From Microbacterium sp. SZ1 (GTDB lineage: Bacteria; Actinomycetota; Actinomycetes; Actinomycetales; Microbacteriaceae), in the NCBI RefSeq assembly GCF_002362255.1, contig NZ_LPVV01000012.1:203244-267243 (forward strand): DNA of 64,000 bases, in the 5' to 3' direction. The position numbers were made by a program, and so were the translations under genes. Every line of letters begins with the position of its first letter. Within the stretch, counting starts at the first letter, position 1. Shown one piece after another: positions 40,802-49,616 of the stretch. The notes beneath the pieces were generated by a model that searched no databases, was not told the origin of the DNA, and worked only from the letters and a program-made list of their open reading frames with translations.

Positions 40802-40835
40802 GAAGAGGGCGACGGATCTCTCCGTCGCCCTCTTC
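40802..40835. terminator. Bidirectional terminator, O-methyltransferase / DUF3117
   Basis: A perfect 15-bp stem GAAGAGGGCGACGGA (40802-40816) with TCCGTCGCCCTCTTC (40821-40835) and a TCTC loop. It lies between two convergent stops (40761 and 40867). Confidence 0.9.
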
Positions 40836-40866
40836 GGTGGTCCGCGTCGAGCGGACCGGAGTTCGA

Positions 40867-41040
40867 TCAGGCCGGCGCTACGACGGCTGCCAGCACGTCG
40901 TGAAGCTCCTTCGCCTCAGCGTCGTTCACGGACACGACCAGGCGGCCGCCGCCTTCGAGCGGGACACGCACGATGATGAGGCGCCCTTCTTTCACGGCCT
41001 CCATCGGTCCGTCTCCGGTCCTCGGCTTCATCGCTGCCAT
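40867..41040 (-). CDS. DUF3117 family mini-protein
   Basis: 57 residues, starting MAAMKPRTGDGPMEAVKEGR, then LIIVRVPLEGGGRLVVSVND and a short helical end. The MAAMKPRTGDGP start and the VPLEGGGRLVV core identify the actinobacterial DUF3117 family, function unknown. ATG 41040 has AAAGGAG about 7 nt upstream. It is easily missed because it is under 60 codons, and longer unrelated frames run antisense to it. It is a single gene ended by the hairpin at 40802-40835. Confidence 0.9.
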   Translation of the reverse strand: MAAMKPRTGDGPMEAVKEGRLIIVRVPLEGGGRLVVSVNDAEAKELHDVLAAVVAPA

Positions 41041-41137
41041 CGTGGGCTCCTTTTCCTCCGGTGGTATGCGATCAGTTTATCGGGTGCAACCGAGACCTGG
41101 ATGTCCGCTGAGAAGAAATGCAATCACGCGTTAACAT

Positions 41138-42355
41138 TCACGGGACCTGCCAGAACCTGTTGCCGAGTGCGTAGATGTGGAAGATCCAGATCCACTGGCC
41201 GACGACGCAGAGGACGAGCACGCCGAGTCGCCAGAGCCGGGAGCGCGGAACTGCCACCGCTCCCCAGAGAGGACTGAGCGGCAGCAGCAGACGGAACGTG
41301 CTCGACTGCGGGAAGAACACCAGGAGCAGGTAGAGCAGGTAACTCGCGCTCCACAGACGCAGGTCGGCGCCGACGCGGTGCACCTGGGGCAGGAGGAGGA
41401 GGGCGGCGGCGAGGGCGATGACGAGCAGCACGAGGGCGACGGGCCCCCACTCGGTCGGCAGGCCCCACTGCGCGAACCAGAACGACGAGGCCTGCACCCA
41501 TCCCTCGAAGGGGACGAACCCCTCTACTCCCCCGATGATCCAGAGGCGCCGCCAGGCCAGCTCGGTCGCGAGATAGGCCCCGGGGTCGCCGGTGACCACG
41601 CCCGCGATGACCTGCCATGCGAAGCCGCAGGCCACGGCGAGCGCTCCCAGCGCCACGATGTGCACCACCTCCCGCGGCAGGAGCGGATCATCGCGTCGCC
41701 GCAGGAAGCGTACGATGCCGTGCAGCCCGAGGTACAGCGCGAAGGCCAGGATGCCGGGGCGCGTGAACGCCATGACGGGGACGAGCAGATACAGCCACGC
41801 GTATCTCCGACGGATCGTCGCGTCGAGCGCGAGGAACAGCAGCAGGAGGAAGAGCGTCTCCGCGTACCCCACCTGGAACATCGCGGCGAGCGGCCCGAAC
41901 GCGAAGAACGTCACCGCCCAGAGCGCAGCCGCCCGTCCGATCCTGTCACGCAGCAGCCGATCGAGGGCGAGGCAGGCGAGGTACCCGGCCGCGAACGAGA
42001 GCAGCAGCGCGCCCGCGCCCCAGGATCCGAGGAGGAACCCGATGCCCCTCGCCGCGTAGGCGAACACCGGCATGAACGCCCAGGCGTTCTCCGCCACGTC
42101 GCCGGAGTCTGTGAGCGGAAGAGTCGACGGGTAGCCCTCCTCCGCGACGAGCCAATACCACTGGGCATCCCAGCCGACGACGAAGTCGCCGAGGCCTGGG
42201 TCCGCCCCGAAGCGCGAGAGCGAGGTCGACTGCAGGGCGGCGACGATCATCAGAGTGGTGGTGACCGCGCGCGCCGCGAGATAGATCGCGGCGATCTTGA
42301 GGGGCGCGGGGGTGCGCGCCCACCGGCGAGCGAGCGTCAGCGCGAGCTGAGCCAC
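41138..42355 (-). CDS. PIG-V-like integral membrane glycosyltransferase
   Basis: 405 residues with about ten transmembrane helices. The segment VVGWDAQWYWLVAEEGYPS after the first helix is the catalytic-loop signature of GT-C mannosyltransferases of the PIG-V type, which use polyprenyl-phosphate sugars at the outer membrane face. The start is GTG 42355, with GAGGG 8 nt upstream, inside the 3' end of dapE (19-nt overlap). An open frame continues far upstream inside dapE but is antisense-free noise without a start signal. The acceptor is unknown, with glycolipid or protein both possible. Confidence 0.83.
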   Translation of the reverse strand: MAQLALTLARRWARTPAPLKIAAIYLAARAVTTTLMIVAALQSTSLSRFGADPGLGDFVVGWDAQWYWLVAEEGYPSTLPLTDSGDVAENAWAFMPVFAYAARGIGFLLGSWGAGALLLSFAAGYLACLALDRLLRDRIGRAAALWAVTFFAFGPLAAMFQVGYAETLFLLLLFLALDATIRRRYAWLYLLVPVMAFTRPGILAFALYLGLHGIVRFLRRRDDPLLPREVVHIVALGALAVACGFAWQVIAGVVTGDPGAYLATELAWRRLWIIGGVEGFVPFEGWVQASSFWFAQWGLPTEWGPVALVLLVIALAAALLLLPQVHRVGADLRLWSASYLLYLLLVFFPQSSTFRLLLPLSPLWGAVAVPRSRLWRLGVLVLCVVGQWIWIFHIYALGNRFWQVP

Positions 42356-43410
42356 GTACGCAGCCCTCGCTCCACGGCTTCGATCTGCGAGACGGGCACG
42401 CACTCCTCGTCGTGATGGGCGAGGTGCGGGTCTCCCGGCCCGTAGTTCACGGCCGGGATGCCGAGGGCGGAGAAACGTGCGACGTCGGTCCATCCGTACT
42501 TCGGGCGGGGCTCGGCGCCGACGGCGGCGACGAACTCTTTCGCGATCGGGGCATCGAGGCCGGGCCGGGCCCCCTCTGCGGCATCCGTGATCTCGACGTC
42601 GAAGCCGGCGAGCAGGTTGCGGATGTGGGCCTCGGCATCGGCCGCCGACTTGCTCGGGGCGAACCGGTAGTTGACCTCGATCTCGCAGGCGTCGGGGATG
42701 ACGTTGCCCGCGACGCCGCCCGTGATGCGGACGGCGCTCATGCTCTCCCGGTAGAGCAGCCCCTCGACGGCGACCTCCCGTGCCCGGTACTCGGCGAGCC
42801 TCGCGAGGATGGGGGCTGCTCGGTGAATCGCATTCTCGCCGATCCACGCGCGAGCCGCGTGCGCCCGCACGCCCGCGGTGCGCACGATCGCGCGCATCGT
42901 CCCGTTGCATCCGCCCTCGACCTCGCCGTTCGACGGCTCGCCGAGGATCGCGAAATCGGCCCGGAACAGATCGGGACGGTCGGCGGCGAGCAGCGTCAGC
43001 CCGTTCTTGGACGCCTCGACCTCTTCGTTGTCGTACCACATCCAGGTGATGTCGACCGCAGGGTCGGTGAGTTCGGCGGCCAGCTTCAGCTGCACCGCGA
43101 CGCCCGCCTTCATGTCGACTGTCCCGCGGCCCCAGAGGTAGGGCGCGCCCTCGATGTCGATGTCGCGGGTGGGAACATTGCCGTTGATCGGGACCGTGTC
43201 GATGTGGCCGGCGATCGCGACGCGCTGCGCGCGGCCGAGCGAGGTGCGCGCGACGATCGTGTTGCCGTGGCGGATCACCTCGAGATGCGCGTAGCCGGAG
43301 ACAGCCTCCTCGATCGCGTCGGCGAGCGGCTTCTCGTCGCCGGACACGCTGGGGATGTCGCAGATCGCGCGGGTCAGATCGAGGGATGACGCGGTGAGGT
43401 CGAGCAGCAT
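42337..43410 (-). CDS. dapE: Succinyl-diaminopimelate desuccinylase
   Basis: 357-residue M20 metallopeptidase-fold enzyme. Metal ligands and catalytic residues are visible: [11 protein letters not shown] (His, Asp), [10 protein letters not shown] (Asp), [10 protein letters not shown] (Glu-Glu), [13 protein letters not shown] and HHDEECV (His). It removes succinate from N-succinyl-LL-DAP in the lysine/peptidoglycan pathway, and dapD lies divergently next to it. ATG 43410 has TAGGCT (43417-43422) 6 nt upstream, a leaderless start. It is followed by the overlapping glycosyltransferase gene. Confidence 0.94.
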   Translation of the reverse strand: MLLDLTASSLDLTRAICDIPSVSGDEKPLADAIEEAVSGYAHLEVIRHGNTIVARTSLGRAQRVAIAGHIDTVPINGNVPTRDIDIEGAPYLWGRGTVDMKAGVAVQLKLAAELTDPAVDITWMWYDNEEVEASKNGLTLLAADRPDLFRADFAILGEPSNGEVEGGCNGTMRAIVRTAGVRAHAARAWIGENAIHRAAPILARLAEYRAREVAVEGLLYRESMSAVRITGGVAGNVIPDACEIEVNYRFAPSKSAADAEAHIRNLLAGFDVEITDAAEGARPGLDAPIAKEFVAAVGAEPRPKYGWTDVARFSALGIPAVNYGPGDPHLAHHDEECVPVSQIEAVERGLRTWLSSR

Positions 43411-43474
43411 GGACCCAGCCTACTTACCCGTCACGCGGGCGTCGGCCGGAGGGAAGTGGCGATACCGTGGAGGC
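43411..43474. promoter_or_regulatory. Divergent leaderless promoters of dapE and dapD
   Basis: TAGGCT on the minus strand (43417-43422) is 6 nt from the dapE ATG. TACCGT on the plus strand (43463-43468) is 6 nt from the dapD ATG. The GGAGG next to the dapD ATG is only 2 nt away, too close to be a working ribosome site. Confidence 0.55.
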
Positions 43475-44428
43475 ATGACTGAGGCGCGCACCGTGTGGGG
43501 TATTGGACTTTCGACGATCGCCGGCGACGGCACCGTTCTCGACGCCTGGTTCCCCGAGGTCACGGCCACGGCGCCGACGGCGGGAGACGCCGCTGCCGCT
43601 CTGCTGACGCTGGATGCCGTCGCCGGACCGGACGAGCGCCGCAACGTGACCGTCGAGACCGTGCAGCTGCACATCGACCTGGACGCGCCCCCCGCCTCCA
43701 CGATCGACGCCTACCTCCGTCTGCACGCGCTCTCGCACCTCGTCGTGCGGCCGAACGAGCTCAACCTCGACGGCATCTTCGGGCACCTGCCGAACGTCGC
43801 ATGGACGAACGCCGGGCCGATGCACCCCGACGACGCGGCACGGCTTCGTCCGCTGCTGCAACGCGCCGGCATCCAGGTGCAGGGTCTCGACAAGTTCCCG
43901 CGGCTCACCGACTACGTGCAGCCTGCGGGGGTGCGCATCGCCGACGCCTCGCGAGTTCGACTCGGCGCCCACCTTTCACCGGGTACCACGGTCATGCACG
44001 AGGGGTTCGTGAACTTCAACGCCGGCACGCTCGGCGCCTCCATGGTCGAGGGACGCATCTCGCAGGGCGTCGTGGTCGGCGACGGCAGCGACATCGGCGG
44101 CGGCTCGTCGATCATGGGCACTCTCTCGGGCGGCGGCTCGCACCGCGTGTCGATCGGCGCGCGCACCCTGCTCGGTGCGAACGCCGGGATCGGCATCTCG
44201 CTCGGCGACGACTGCGTGGTCGAAGCGGGCCTCTACGTGACGGCCGGGACCAAGGTCGTGCTGGTCGACGGACCGGCGACGCCCGGTGGAGGGCGTCCCT
44301 CCGTCAAGGGTGCGGAGCTGTCTGGGCGCGACGGCCTGCTGTTCCGTCGCAACTCGCTCAGCGGCGCCGTCGAGGCCGTCACGAGGGCCGGCGTCGGCGT
44401 CACGTTGAACGAGGCTCTTCACGCTTGA
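43475..44428 (+). CDS. dapD: Tetrahydrodipicolinate N-succinyltransferase (actinobacterial type)
   Basis: 317 residues. A trimeric left-handed beta-helix acyltransferase: hexapeptide-repeat region at about 165-270 ([40 protein letters not shown]). The sequence [16 protein letters not shown], the length, and the N-terminal domain are those of the actinobacterial DapD branch. It converts tetrahydrodipicolinate and succinyl-CoA to N-succinyl-2-amino-6-ketopimelate, upstream of DapC (47608) and DapE (42337). ATG 43475 is the probable leaderless transcript start. Confidence 0.95.
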   Translation: MTEARTVWGIGLSTIAGDGTVLDAWFPEVTATAPTAGDAAAALLTLDAVAGPDERRNVTVETVQLHIDLDAPPASTIDAYLRLHALSHLVVRPNELNLDGIFGHLPNVAWTNAGPMHPDDAARLRPLLQRAGIQVQGLDKFPRLTDYVQPAGVRIADASRVRLGAHLSPGTTVMHEGFVNFNAGTLGASMVEGRISQGVVVGDGSDIGGGSSIMGTLSGGGSHRVSIGARTLLGANAGIGISLGDDCVVEAGLYVTAGTKVVLVDGPATPGGGRPSVKGAELSGRDGLLFRRNSLSGAVEAVTRAGVGVTLNEALHA

Positions 44429-44686
44429 GAGCGTCCCTGAGAGCGCCCAGCGCCGGAGATCACAGCGGCGCTGATAGACTGTAGGGGTCGTACGGCCATC
44501 CAGTCCGGCGATGTCGTCGTCGTCACGGGGTCTCCGAGGACCGAAGCGGGCGCTCCAGAGCCGCCCCCACAACCAGCCTTCGCTGGCGTTTCGCACGGCG
44601 AACCGATGCGCTGTCCTGCGCCGTCGCCACCTCATACCCAGAATCCTCGCGTGCGGTCGTCCGCATGCGCTGATGGAGCTTTTCCT
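44429..44686 (+). promoter_or_regulatory. Long 5' leader of the second DEAD-box helicase
   Basis: TAGACT at 44475-44480 is a good -10 box, giving an untranslated leader of about 200 nt before ATG 44687, where GGAG lies about 10 nt upstream. AGCGCCG/CGGCGCT (44449-44455, 44466-44472) is an inverted repeat just upstream of the box, which could also end dapD transcripts. No known riboswitch consensus is recognised. Long leaders are common in cold-induced or autoregulated helicase genes. Confidence 0.45.
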
Positions 44687-46066
44687 ATGTCTTCCTTCCT
44701 CGAACTCGGCGTACCCGCCGATCTCGCCGCCGTTCTCGCCGCCTCGGGCAAGACGGAGGCGTTCGCCATCCAGCGCGACACGCTCCCCGACTCGCTCGCC
44801 GGTCGCGACCTGCTCGGACGTGGCCGCACCGGCAGCGGCAAGACGATCGCGTTCGCGCTTCCCCTCGTCGCGCGCCTCGCCGCTTCCGGCAAGAAGCGCC
44901 GCTCGGGTCTCCCGCGCGGGCTCGTGCTCGCACCGACCCGCGAGCTCGCCACGCAGATCGCCGCGACCGTCGCTCCCCTCGCCGAGGCCGCCGGCCTGAA
45001 GGTCACGACCGTGTTCGGCGGTGTGAGCCAGCGCCCGCAGGAGCAGGCGCTGAACGGCGGCGTCGACATCGTCGTGGCCTGCCCCGGCCGCCTCGAGGAC
45101 CTCATGAAGCAGCAGGTCGTACGCCTGAGCGAGATCGAGGTCACCGTGCTCGACGAGGCCGACCACATGGCCGACCTCGGATTCCTCCCCGGCGTCACCC
45201 GCATCCTGAACGCGACCCCCGCCGGCGGACAGCGGCTGCTGTTCAGCGCGACGCTCGACCGCGGCATCGACACCCTCGCCCGCCGATTCCTCGTGAACCC
45301 GGTGAGCCATGAGGTCGACGAGGCCAGCGTCCCGGTCGGCGAGATGACGCACCGCGTGCTCGTCGTGGACTCCACGGAGAACAAGACGACCCTCGTGCGC
45401 GATCTCGCCTCCGGCACCGGCCGCCGCATCCTCTTCACCCGCACCAAGCACCAGGCGAAGAAGCTCGCGAAGCAGCTCACGGCGGCGGGCATCCCCGCCG
45501 TCGACCTGCACGGCAACCTGTCGCAGAATGCGCGCGAGCGCAACCTCGGGGCCTTCTCGAGCGATCCCGACGACGGCGGCGTGCGCGTGCTCGTCGCGAC
45601 CGACGTCGCGGCCCGCGGCGTGCACGTCGACAACGTCGACCTCGTGGTGCACGTCGACCCGCCCATGGAGCACAAGGCGTATCTGCACCGCTCCGGCCGC
45701 ACGGCGCGTGCCGGAGCTGCGGGCACCGTGGTGACCGTGGTGCTGCCCGAGCAGCGCCGTGACGTCAAGGACCTGCTGCGCAAGGCCGCGATCACGGCAG
45801 CGCTCGAAGAGGTCACGCCCGCTGCCGTCGAGCAGCTGGTTCCCGAGCGTGCACCGCACGTGCGCCCGGCACCCGTGCAGAAGCAGCCGCAGCGCCAGGC
45901 GCCGAAGCAGCGCCCGGCGGGCGGCGAGCGCGGCTCGGCCACCACCCCGCCGTCGCGTCGTCGCCGGCGCCCGCGCTCCGGCGGACAGGGGCAGGGCGGC
46001 CAGGGCGGTCAGCCGCAGGGCGGCTCGCGCCAGGGCGGTCGCGGTCGCGGCGGCCAGGGTCGCTGA
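44687..46066 (+). CDS. DEAD-box ATP-dependent RNA helicase with Arg/Gly/Gln-rich tail
   Basis: 459 residues. The motifs are FAIQRDTLP (Q), GRTGSGKT (I), PTRELA (Ia), CPGR (Ib), VLDEADHM (II), SAT (III), ATDVAARGVHV (V) and HRSGRTARAG (VI). The tail from about 400 is basic with RRRRRPRSGG and QGGQ/RGRGG repeats, suited to RNA or phase-separation contacts. Start ATG 44687 (MSSFLELGV). It is different from the RhlE-like helicase at 28059 (motif Ib CPGR, different tail). The gene ends at a strong hairpin shared with citrate synthase. Confidence 0.92.
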   Translation: MSSFLELGVPADLAAVLAASGKTEAFAIQRDTLPDSLAGRDLLGRGRTGSGKTIAFALPLVARLAASGKKRRSGLPRGLVLAPTRELATQIAATVAPLAEAAGLKVTTVFGGVSQRPQEQALNGGVDIVVACPGRLEDLMKQQVVRLSEIEVTVLDEADHMADLGFLPGVTRILNATPAGGQRLLFSATLDRGIDTLARRFLVNPVSHEVDEASVPVGEMTHRVLVVDSTENKTTLVRDLASGTGRRILFTRTKHQAKKLAKQLTAAGIPAVDLHGNLSQNARERNLGAFSSDPDDGGVRVLVATDVAARGVHVDNVDLVVHVDPPMEHKAYLHRSGRTARAGAAGTVVTVVLPEQRRDVKDLLRKAAITAALEEVTPAAVEQLVPERAPHVRPAPVQKQPQRQAPKQRPAGGERGSATTPPSRRRRRPRSGGQGQGGQGGQPQGGSRQGGRGRGGQGR

Positions 46067-46080
46067 CCTTCACAGCGAGA

Positions 46081-46118
46081 CGAGAAGAGCGGATGCCGTA
46101 CGGCATCCGCTCTTCTCG
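46081..46118. terminator. Bidirectional 18-bp hairpin terminator, helicase / citrate synthase
   Basis: CGAGAAGAGCGGATGCCG (46081-46098) pairs perfectly with CGGCATCCGCTCTTCTCG (46101-46118). It is the only notable element of the 75-nt convergent gap. Confidence 0.9.
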
Positions 46119-46141
46119 TTCGTGTCTCGGTACGTCCGCCG

Positions 46142-47437
46142 TCAGCGCGTCTGGAACGTGCGCTCGACCGAGCCCGTGTACAGCTGCTGCGGGCGGCCGA
46201 TCTTGGTCTGCGGGTCGAGCTGCAGCTCGCGCCACTGGGCGAGCCAGCCGGGCAGGCGGCCGATCGCGAAGAGAACCGTGAACATGCGGGTCGGGAACCC
46301 CATGGCCTTGTAGATCACGCCGGTGTAGAAGTCGACGTTCGGGTAGAGGCGACGCTCCTTGAAGTAGTCGTCGGCGAGCGCGATCTCCTCCAGCTCCTGC
46401 GCGAGGTCGAGCAGCGGGTCGGTCACGCCGAGCTCGGCGAGGACCTCGCCGGCGGCCTCCTTCACGAGCTTGGCGCGCGGGTCGTAGTTCTTGTAGACCC
46501 GGTGGCCGAAGCCCATGAGCTTGACGCCCTCCTCCTTGTTCTTCACCCGCTCCACGAAGCGAGAGACGCTCTGGCCCGAGTCGCGGATCTGGCCGAGCAT
46601 CGTGAGCACCGCCTCGTTCGCTCCCCCGTGCAGCGGGCCGGAGAGGGCCTGGATGCCGGCGGAGATCGACGCGAACTGGTTGGCCCCGGTGGAGCCGACC
46701 AGGCGCACGGTCGAGGTCGAGGCGTTCTGCTCGTGATCCTCGTGCAGGATGAGCAGGAGCTCGAGCGCCTTCGACATGACCGGGTTGATCTCATACGGCT
46801 CGGAGTTCACGCCGAAGTTCAGCTTGAGGAAGTTCTCCACGAAGCCGAGCGAGTTGTCGGGGTAGAGGAACGCCTGACCGACGCTCTTCTTGTGCGCGTA
46901 GGCGGCGATGACGGGCAGCTTCGCGAGCATGCGCACCATGTTGAGCTCGACGTGCTCAGGGTTGTGCGGATCCGTCTGGCCCTCGTAGTACGTCGACAGC
47001 GCGGCGACGGCCGACGACAGCACCGACATCGGGTGCGCGGTGTGCGGCAGCGCGGAGAAGAAGCGCTTGAGGTCTTCGTGCAGCAGCGTGTGGCGACGGA
47101 TCTTCTCGTCGAACTCGGCGAGTTCGGCCGCGGAGGGCAGCTCGCCGTAGATGAGCAGCCAGGCCACCTCGAGGTAGGTCGTCTTGCCGGCGAGCTGCTC
47201 GATCGGATATCCGCGATACCGCAGGATCCCCTTGTCGCCGTCGATGAACGTGATCTCCGACTTCGTCGACGCGGTGTTCACGAATCCGTAGTCCAGGCCG
47301 GTGTAGCCGGTCTGTCTGGTCAGCGTCGAGAAGTCGATGCTGTCGTGTCCGGCCGTGCCGCGCACGACGGGGAACTCCGCCGTGGTCTCGCCGATCGTCA
47401 GCTTCGCCGTCGCCTGCTGGTCTGCCGCTGCGCTCAC
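46142..47437 (-). CDS. gltA: Citrate synthase (type II)
   Basis: 431 residues. Catalytic residues are in GPLHGGANEAV (His about 267), GFGHRVYKNYDPRA (His about 312) and VDFYTGVIYKAMG (Asp about 367). The N-terminal extension (about 60 residues, KLTIGETTAEFPVVRG) is that of the NADH-sensitive type II enzymes. It condenses acetyl-CoA and oxaloacetate. The start is GTG 47437 with GGAGG 7 nt upstream. An in-frame ATG five codons further up overlaps that ribosome site and is rejected. It has its own promoter region and a shared terminator. Confidence 0.95.
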   Translation of the reverse strand: MSAAADQQATAKLTIGETTAEFPVVRGTAGHDSIDFSTLTRQTGYTGLDYGFVNTASTKSEITFIDGDKGILRYRGYPIEQLAGKTTYLEVAWLLIYGELPSAAELAEFDEKIRRHTLLHEDLKRFFSALPHTAHPMSVLSSAVAALSTYYEGQTDPHNPEHVELNMVRMLAKLPVIAAYAHKKSVGQAFLYPDNSLGFVENFLKLNFGVNSEPYEINPVMSKALELLLILHEDHEQNASTSTVRLVGSTGANQFASISAGIQALSGPLHGGANEAVLTMLGQIRDSGQSVSRFVERVKNKEEGVKLMGFGHRVYKNYDPRAKLVKEAAGEVLAELGVTDPLLDLAQELEEIALADDYFKERRLYPNVDFYTGVIYKAMGFPTRMFTVLFAIGRLPGWLAQWRELQLDPQTKIGRPQQLYTGSVERTFQTR

Positions 47438-47607
47438 GCGGGGCCTCCTCATGGGTCTTCATCAAGCCTGGTGTGGCGATGTCACGACGCTGTGCGTCGG
47501 GGTCGGGCCGAGATCGTCGATACGCGACCGAATCGCTCCTACAGCCTAGTAGGCGCATAGGCCTACTGTGACATCGCACAAAACAACGGGGGTGTCAGGG
47601 AGGACCT
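47438..47607 (-). promoter_or_regulatory. Citrate synthase upstream region with inverted repeat
   Basis: 170 nt between dapC and gltA. AGTAGGC (47548-47554) and GCCTACT (47561-47567) form a perfect 7-bp inverted repeat about 110 nt before the start. TTGTGC with TATGCG 16 nt further on is a possible promoter overlapping it. The site may be an operator, but the regulator is unknown. Confidence 0.35.
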
Positions 47608-48720
47608 CTACAGCGCCGAGTCGCGCAAACGACGCGCCGCCTCGCGCACGCGCGCCGTGGGCGCGGTGAGCGCGAGCCGTACGTGCTGCCCCGAAGAGGC
47701 GCCGTAGAACGAGCCGGGACCGGCGAGGATGCCGAGGTCGGCGAGGCGCGACATGCTCGACCACGCGTCCTCCCCCGCGGTCGCCCAGAGATACAGCCCG
47801 GCTTCGGAGCCGTCGATGCGGAACCCCGCCGCCTCGAGGGCCGGGCGCAGGGCGTCGCGGCGCTCGCGGTAGAGCTCCTTCTGCGCTGCCACGTGCTCGT
47901 CGTCGCCGAGCGCGACGGCCATGACGTGCTGCACGGGAGCCGGAGGCAGCAGCCCCAGGTGCTTGCGAGCCGCCAGGAGGTCGCCCACGATGCGTGCGCA
48001 CCCGGCGAGGAAGGCGGCTCGATAGCCGGCGAGGTTCGACTGCTTGCTCAGCGAGTAGACGCTCAGGAGGTTGGCCCTGCTGCCCCCGGCGACCCGCGGG
48101 TCGAGGATCGACGGGATGATCTCGGATGCCCAGGCGCCATCCCAGCCGAGCTCCGCGTAGCACTCGTCGCTCGCGAGCACGGCGTCGAGCTCCCGCGCGC
48201 GACGCACTGCTGCGGCGAGTTCGTCGACGGTCCAGGTGCGCCCGTCAGGGTTGCCCGGGGTGTTGATCCAGATGAGCTTGGTGCCCTCCGGCCACTCTGC
48301 GGGATCGTCGGCGGCGACCGGGGTCGCTCCTGCGACCCGCGCACCCACCTCGTAGGTCGGGTAGGCCACCCGCGGATGCACGACGATGTCACCCTCGCCG
48401 AGCCCCAGGAGCGTCGGGAGGAGCGCGACCAGCTCTTTCGAGCCGATCGTGGGGAGCACGTTGTCGACCGTGAGATCGGGCACTCCTCTGCGGCGCGCGT
48501 ACCAGTCGACGATCGCCTCGCGCAGGACAGGCGTGCCGACGGTCTGCGGGTAGGCGTGGGCGTCGGTCGCATCGGCGAGGGCCCGGCGGATCAGCTCGGG
48601 CGTCGGGTCGACCGGAGAACCGACGGACAGATCGACGAGACCGTCGGGATGCTGTGCCGCCCGCTCGCGATAGGGGGCCACCGCGTCCCAGGGGAAGTCG
48701 GCGAGGTCGCGGACGCTCAC
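47608..48720 (-). CDS. dapC: Succinyldiaminopimelate transaminase (actinobacterial DapC)
   Basis: 370 residues, PLP aminotransferase. IGSKELVALLPTLLGLGEGD, WINTPGNPDGRTW, SDECYAELGWDG and the PLP lysine in VYSLSKQSNLAGYRAAF match the actinobacterial DapC family. It converts N-succinyl-2-amino-6-ketopimelate to N-succinyl-LL-DAP, linking DapD and DapE. GTG 48720 follows the ferredoxin stop by 3 nt, so dapC is co-transcribed with fdxA, an order also seen in mycobacteria (from memory). Confidence 0.93.
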   Translation of the reverse strand: MSVRDLADFPWDAVAPYRERAAQHPDGLVDLSVGSPVDPTPELIRRALADATDAHAYPQTVGTPVLREAIVDWYARRRGVPDLTVDNVLPTIGSKELVALLPTLLGLGEGDIVVHPRVAYPTYEVGARVAGATPVAADDPAEWPEGTKLIWINTPGNPDGRTWTVDELAAAVRRARELDAVLASDECYAELGWDGAWASEIIPSILDPRVAGGSRANLLSVYSLSKQSNLAGYRAAFLAGCARIVGDLLAARKHLGLLPPAPVQHVMAVALGDDEHVAAQKELYRERRDALRPALEAAGFRIDGSEAGLYLWATAGEDAWSSMSRLADLGILAGPGSFYGASSGQHVRLALTAPTARVREAARRLRDSAL

Positions 48721-48723
48721 GGG

Positions 48724-49044
48724 CTACTCGCCCTGCGGCGGCAGAGCGGCGATGATCGGGTGGTCGTGGGCGATGACCCCGACCTTGGCCGCCCCACCGG
48801 GCGACCCGACCTCGTCGAAGAACTCGACGTTTGCCTTGTAGTAGTCCTGCCACTCCTCGGGCAGATCGTCCTCGTAGTAGATCGCCTCGACGGGGCAGAC
48901 CGGCTCGCAGGCACCGCAGTCGACGCACTCGTCGGGGTGGATGTACAGCGACCGTTCGCCCTCGTAGATGCAGTCAACGGGGCACTCGTCGATGCAGGCG
49001 CGATCCTTGACATCGACGCACGGGAGGGCGATCACATACGTCAC
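48724..49044 (-). CDS. fdxA: 7Fe ferredoxin
   Basis: 106 residues. Cysteines at 9, 17, 21, 25, 40, 43, 46 and 50 (CIDECPVDC; CVDCGACEPVCP) give one 3Fe-4S and one 4Fe-4S site, as in the 7Fe FdxA/FdxC ferredoxins. It is a soluble electron carrier. The tail EEWQDYYKANVEFFDEVGSPGGA is typical of the family. GTG 49044 has TAGACT (49051-49056) 6 nt upstream (leaderless). Immediately upstream of dapC. Confidence 0.95.
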   Translation of the reverse strand: MTYVIALPCVDVKDRACIDECPVDCIYEGERSLYIHPDECVDCGACEPVCPVEAIYYEDDLPEEWQDYYKANVEFFDEVGSPGGAAKVGVIAHDHPIIAALPPQGE

Positions 49045-49053
49045 GCCACCAGT

Positions 49054-49551
49054 CTACGTGCCGAGACCCGTGCGATCTCCCCGCTCGGGCTCGACGTCGC
49101 CGGCTGGGCGCCGATCCGCCCCGGGGACGTCCGTGATGGGCGGCGGCGCGACCGACGTCGAAGCGGCGGCCTTCGGCGCCTCCGTGCGCGGGGGAACGCG
49201 CGCGATGCGGGGCCACGCGACGACCAGAAGCACCAGCCCGGCGACCACGTAGATCCAGACCCTGCCACTCAGGGACTCCTGCACCACGATCGATCCGCCG
49301 GGTCCGACCCCCGAGATCAGCACGAGCATGCCGAGCATGCCGACACCGGAGGCCAGGGCGGCTCCGCGATCGTGGGTCAGGGCGCGGATGGCGATGAGGA
49401 TGGCGCCGCACGCGATCGTGCCGACGATGAGCCCGACCGGCACCGGCCCCCACGTCACACTGTGGGCGATGGTGCCGGCCACACCGAAGACGCCGCCGAC
49501 GAGAGCCGCGGCGACCCAGGACAGCACCCGGGAGATCCATCCGATACGCAC
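49054..49551 (-). CDS. Four-helix membrane protein of unknown function (possibly DUF6113)
   Basis: 165 residues, about four transmembrane helices between residues 7 and 118, then a Pro/Ala/charged disordered tail. The position next to fdxA-dapC and the pattern suggest the actinobacterial DUF6113 group, but I am not sure. GTG 49551 has TAGGAT (49558-49563) 6 nt upstream, a leaderless start. The end lies 9 nt before the fdxA start, inside the fdxA promoter. Confidence 0.75.
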   Translation of the reverse strand: MRIGWISRVLSWVAAALVGGVFGVAGTIAHSVTWGPVPVGLIVGTIACGAILIAIRALTHDRGAALASGVGMLGMLVLISGVGPGGSIVVQESLSGRVWIYVVAGLVLLVVAWPRIARVPPRTEAPKAAASTSVAPPPITDVPGADRRPAGDVEPERGDRTGLGT

Positions 49552-49616
49552 GGATCGATCCTACGCGCGCTCGGAGCACGGGTCCGTCAGTGCCGCCCGA
49601 CGGCGAGCTGCTGCGA

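Noticed and set aside
47475..47585. GlxR/CRP-like sites upstream of citrate synthase (TGTGACATCGCACA and TGTGGCGATGTCAC)
   Set aside because: Half-site spacing is too short for the TGTGA-N6-TCACA consensus in both cases.
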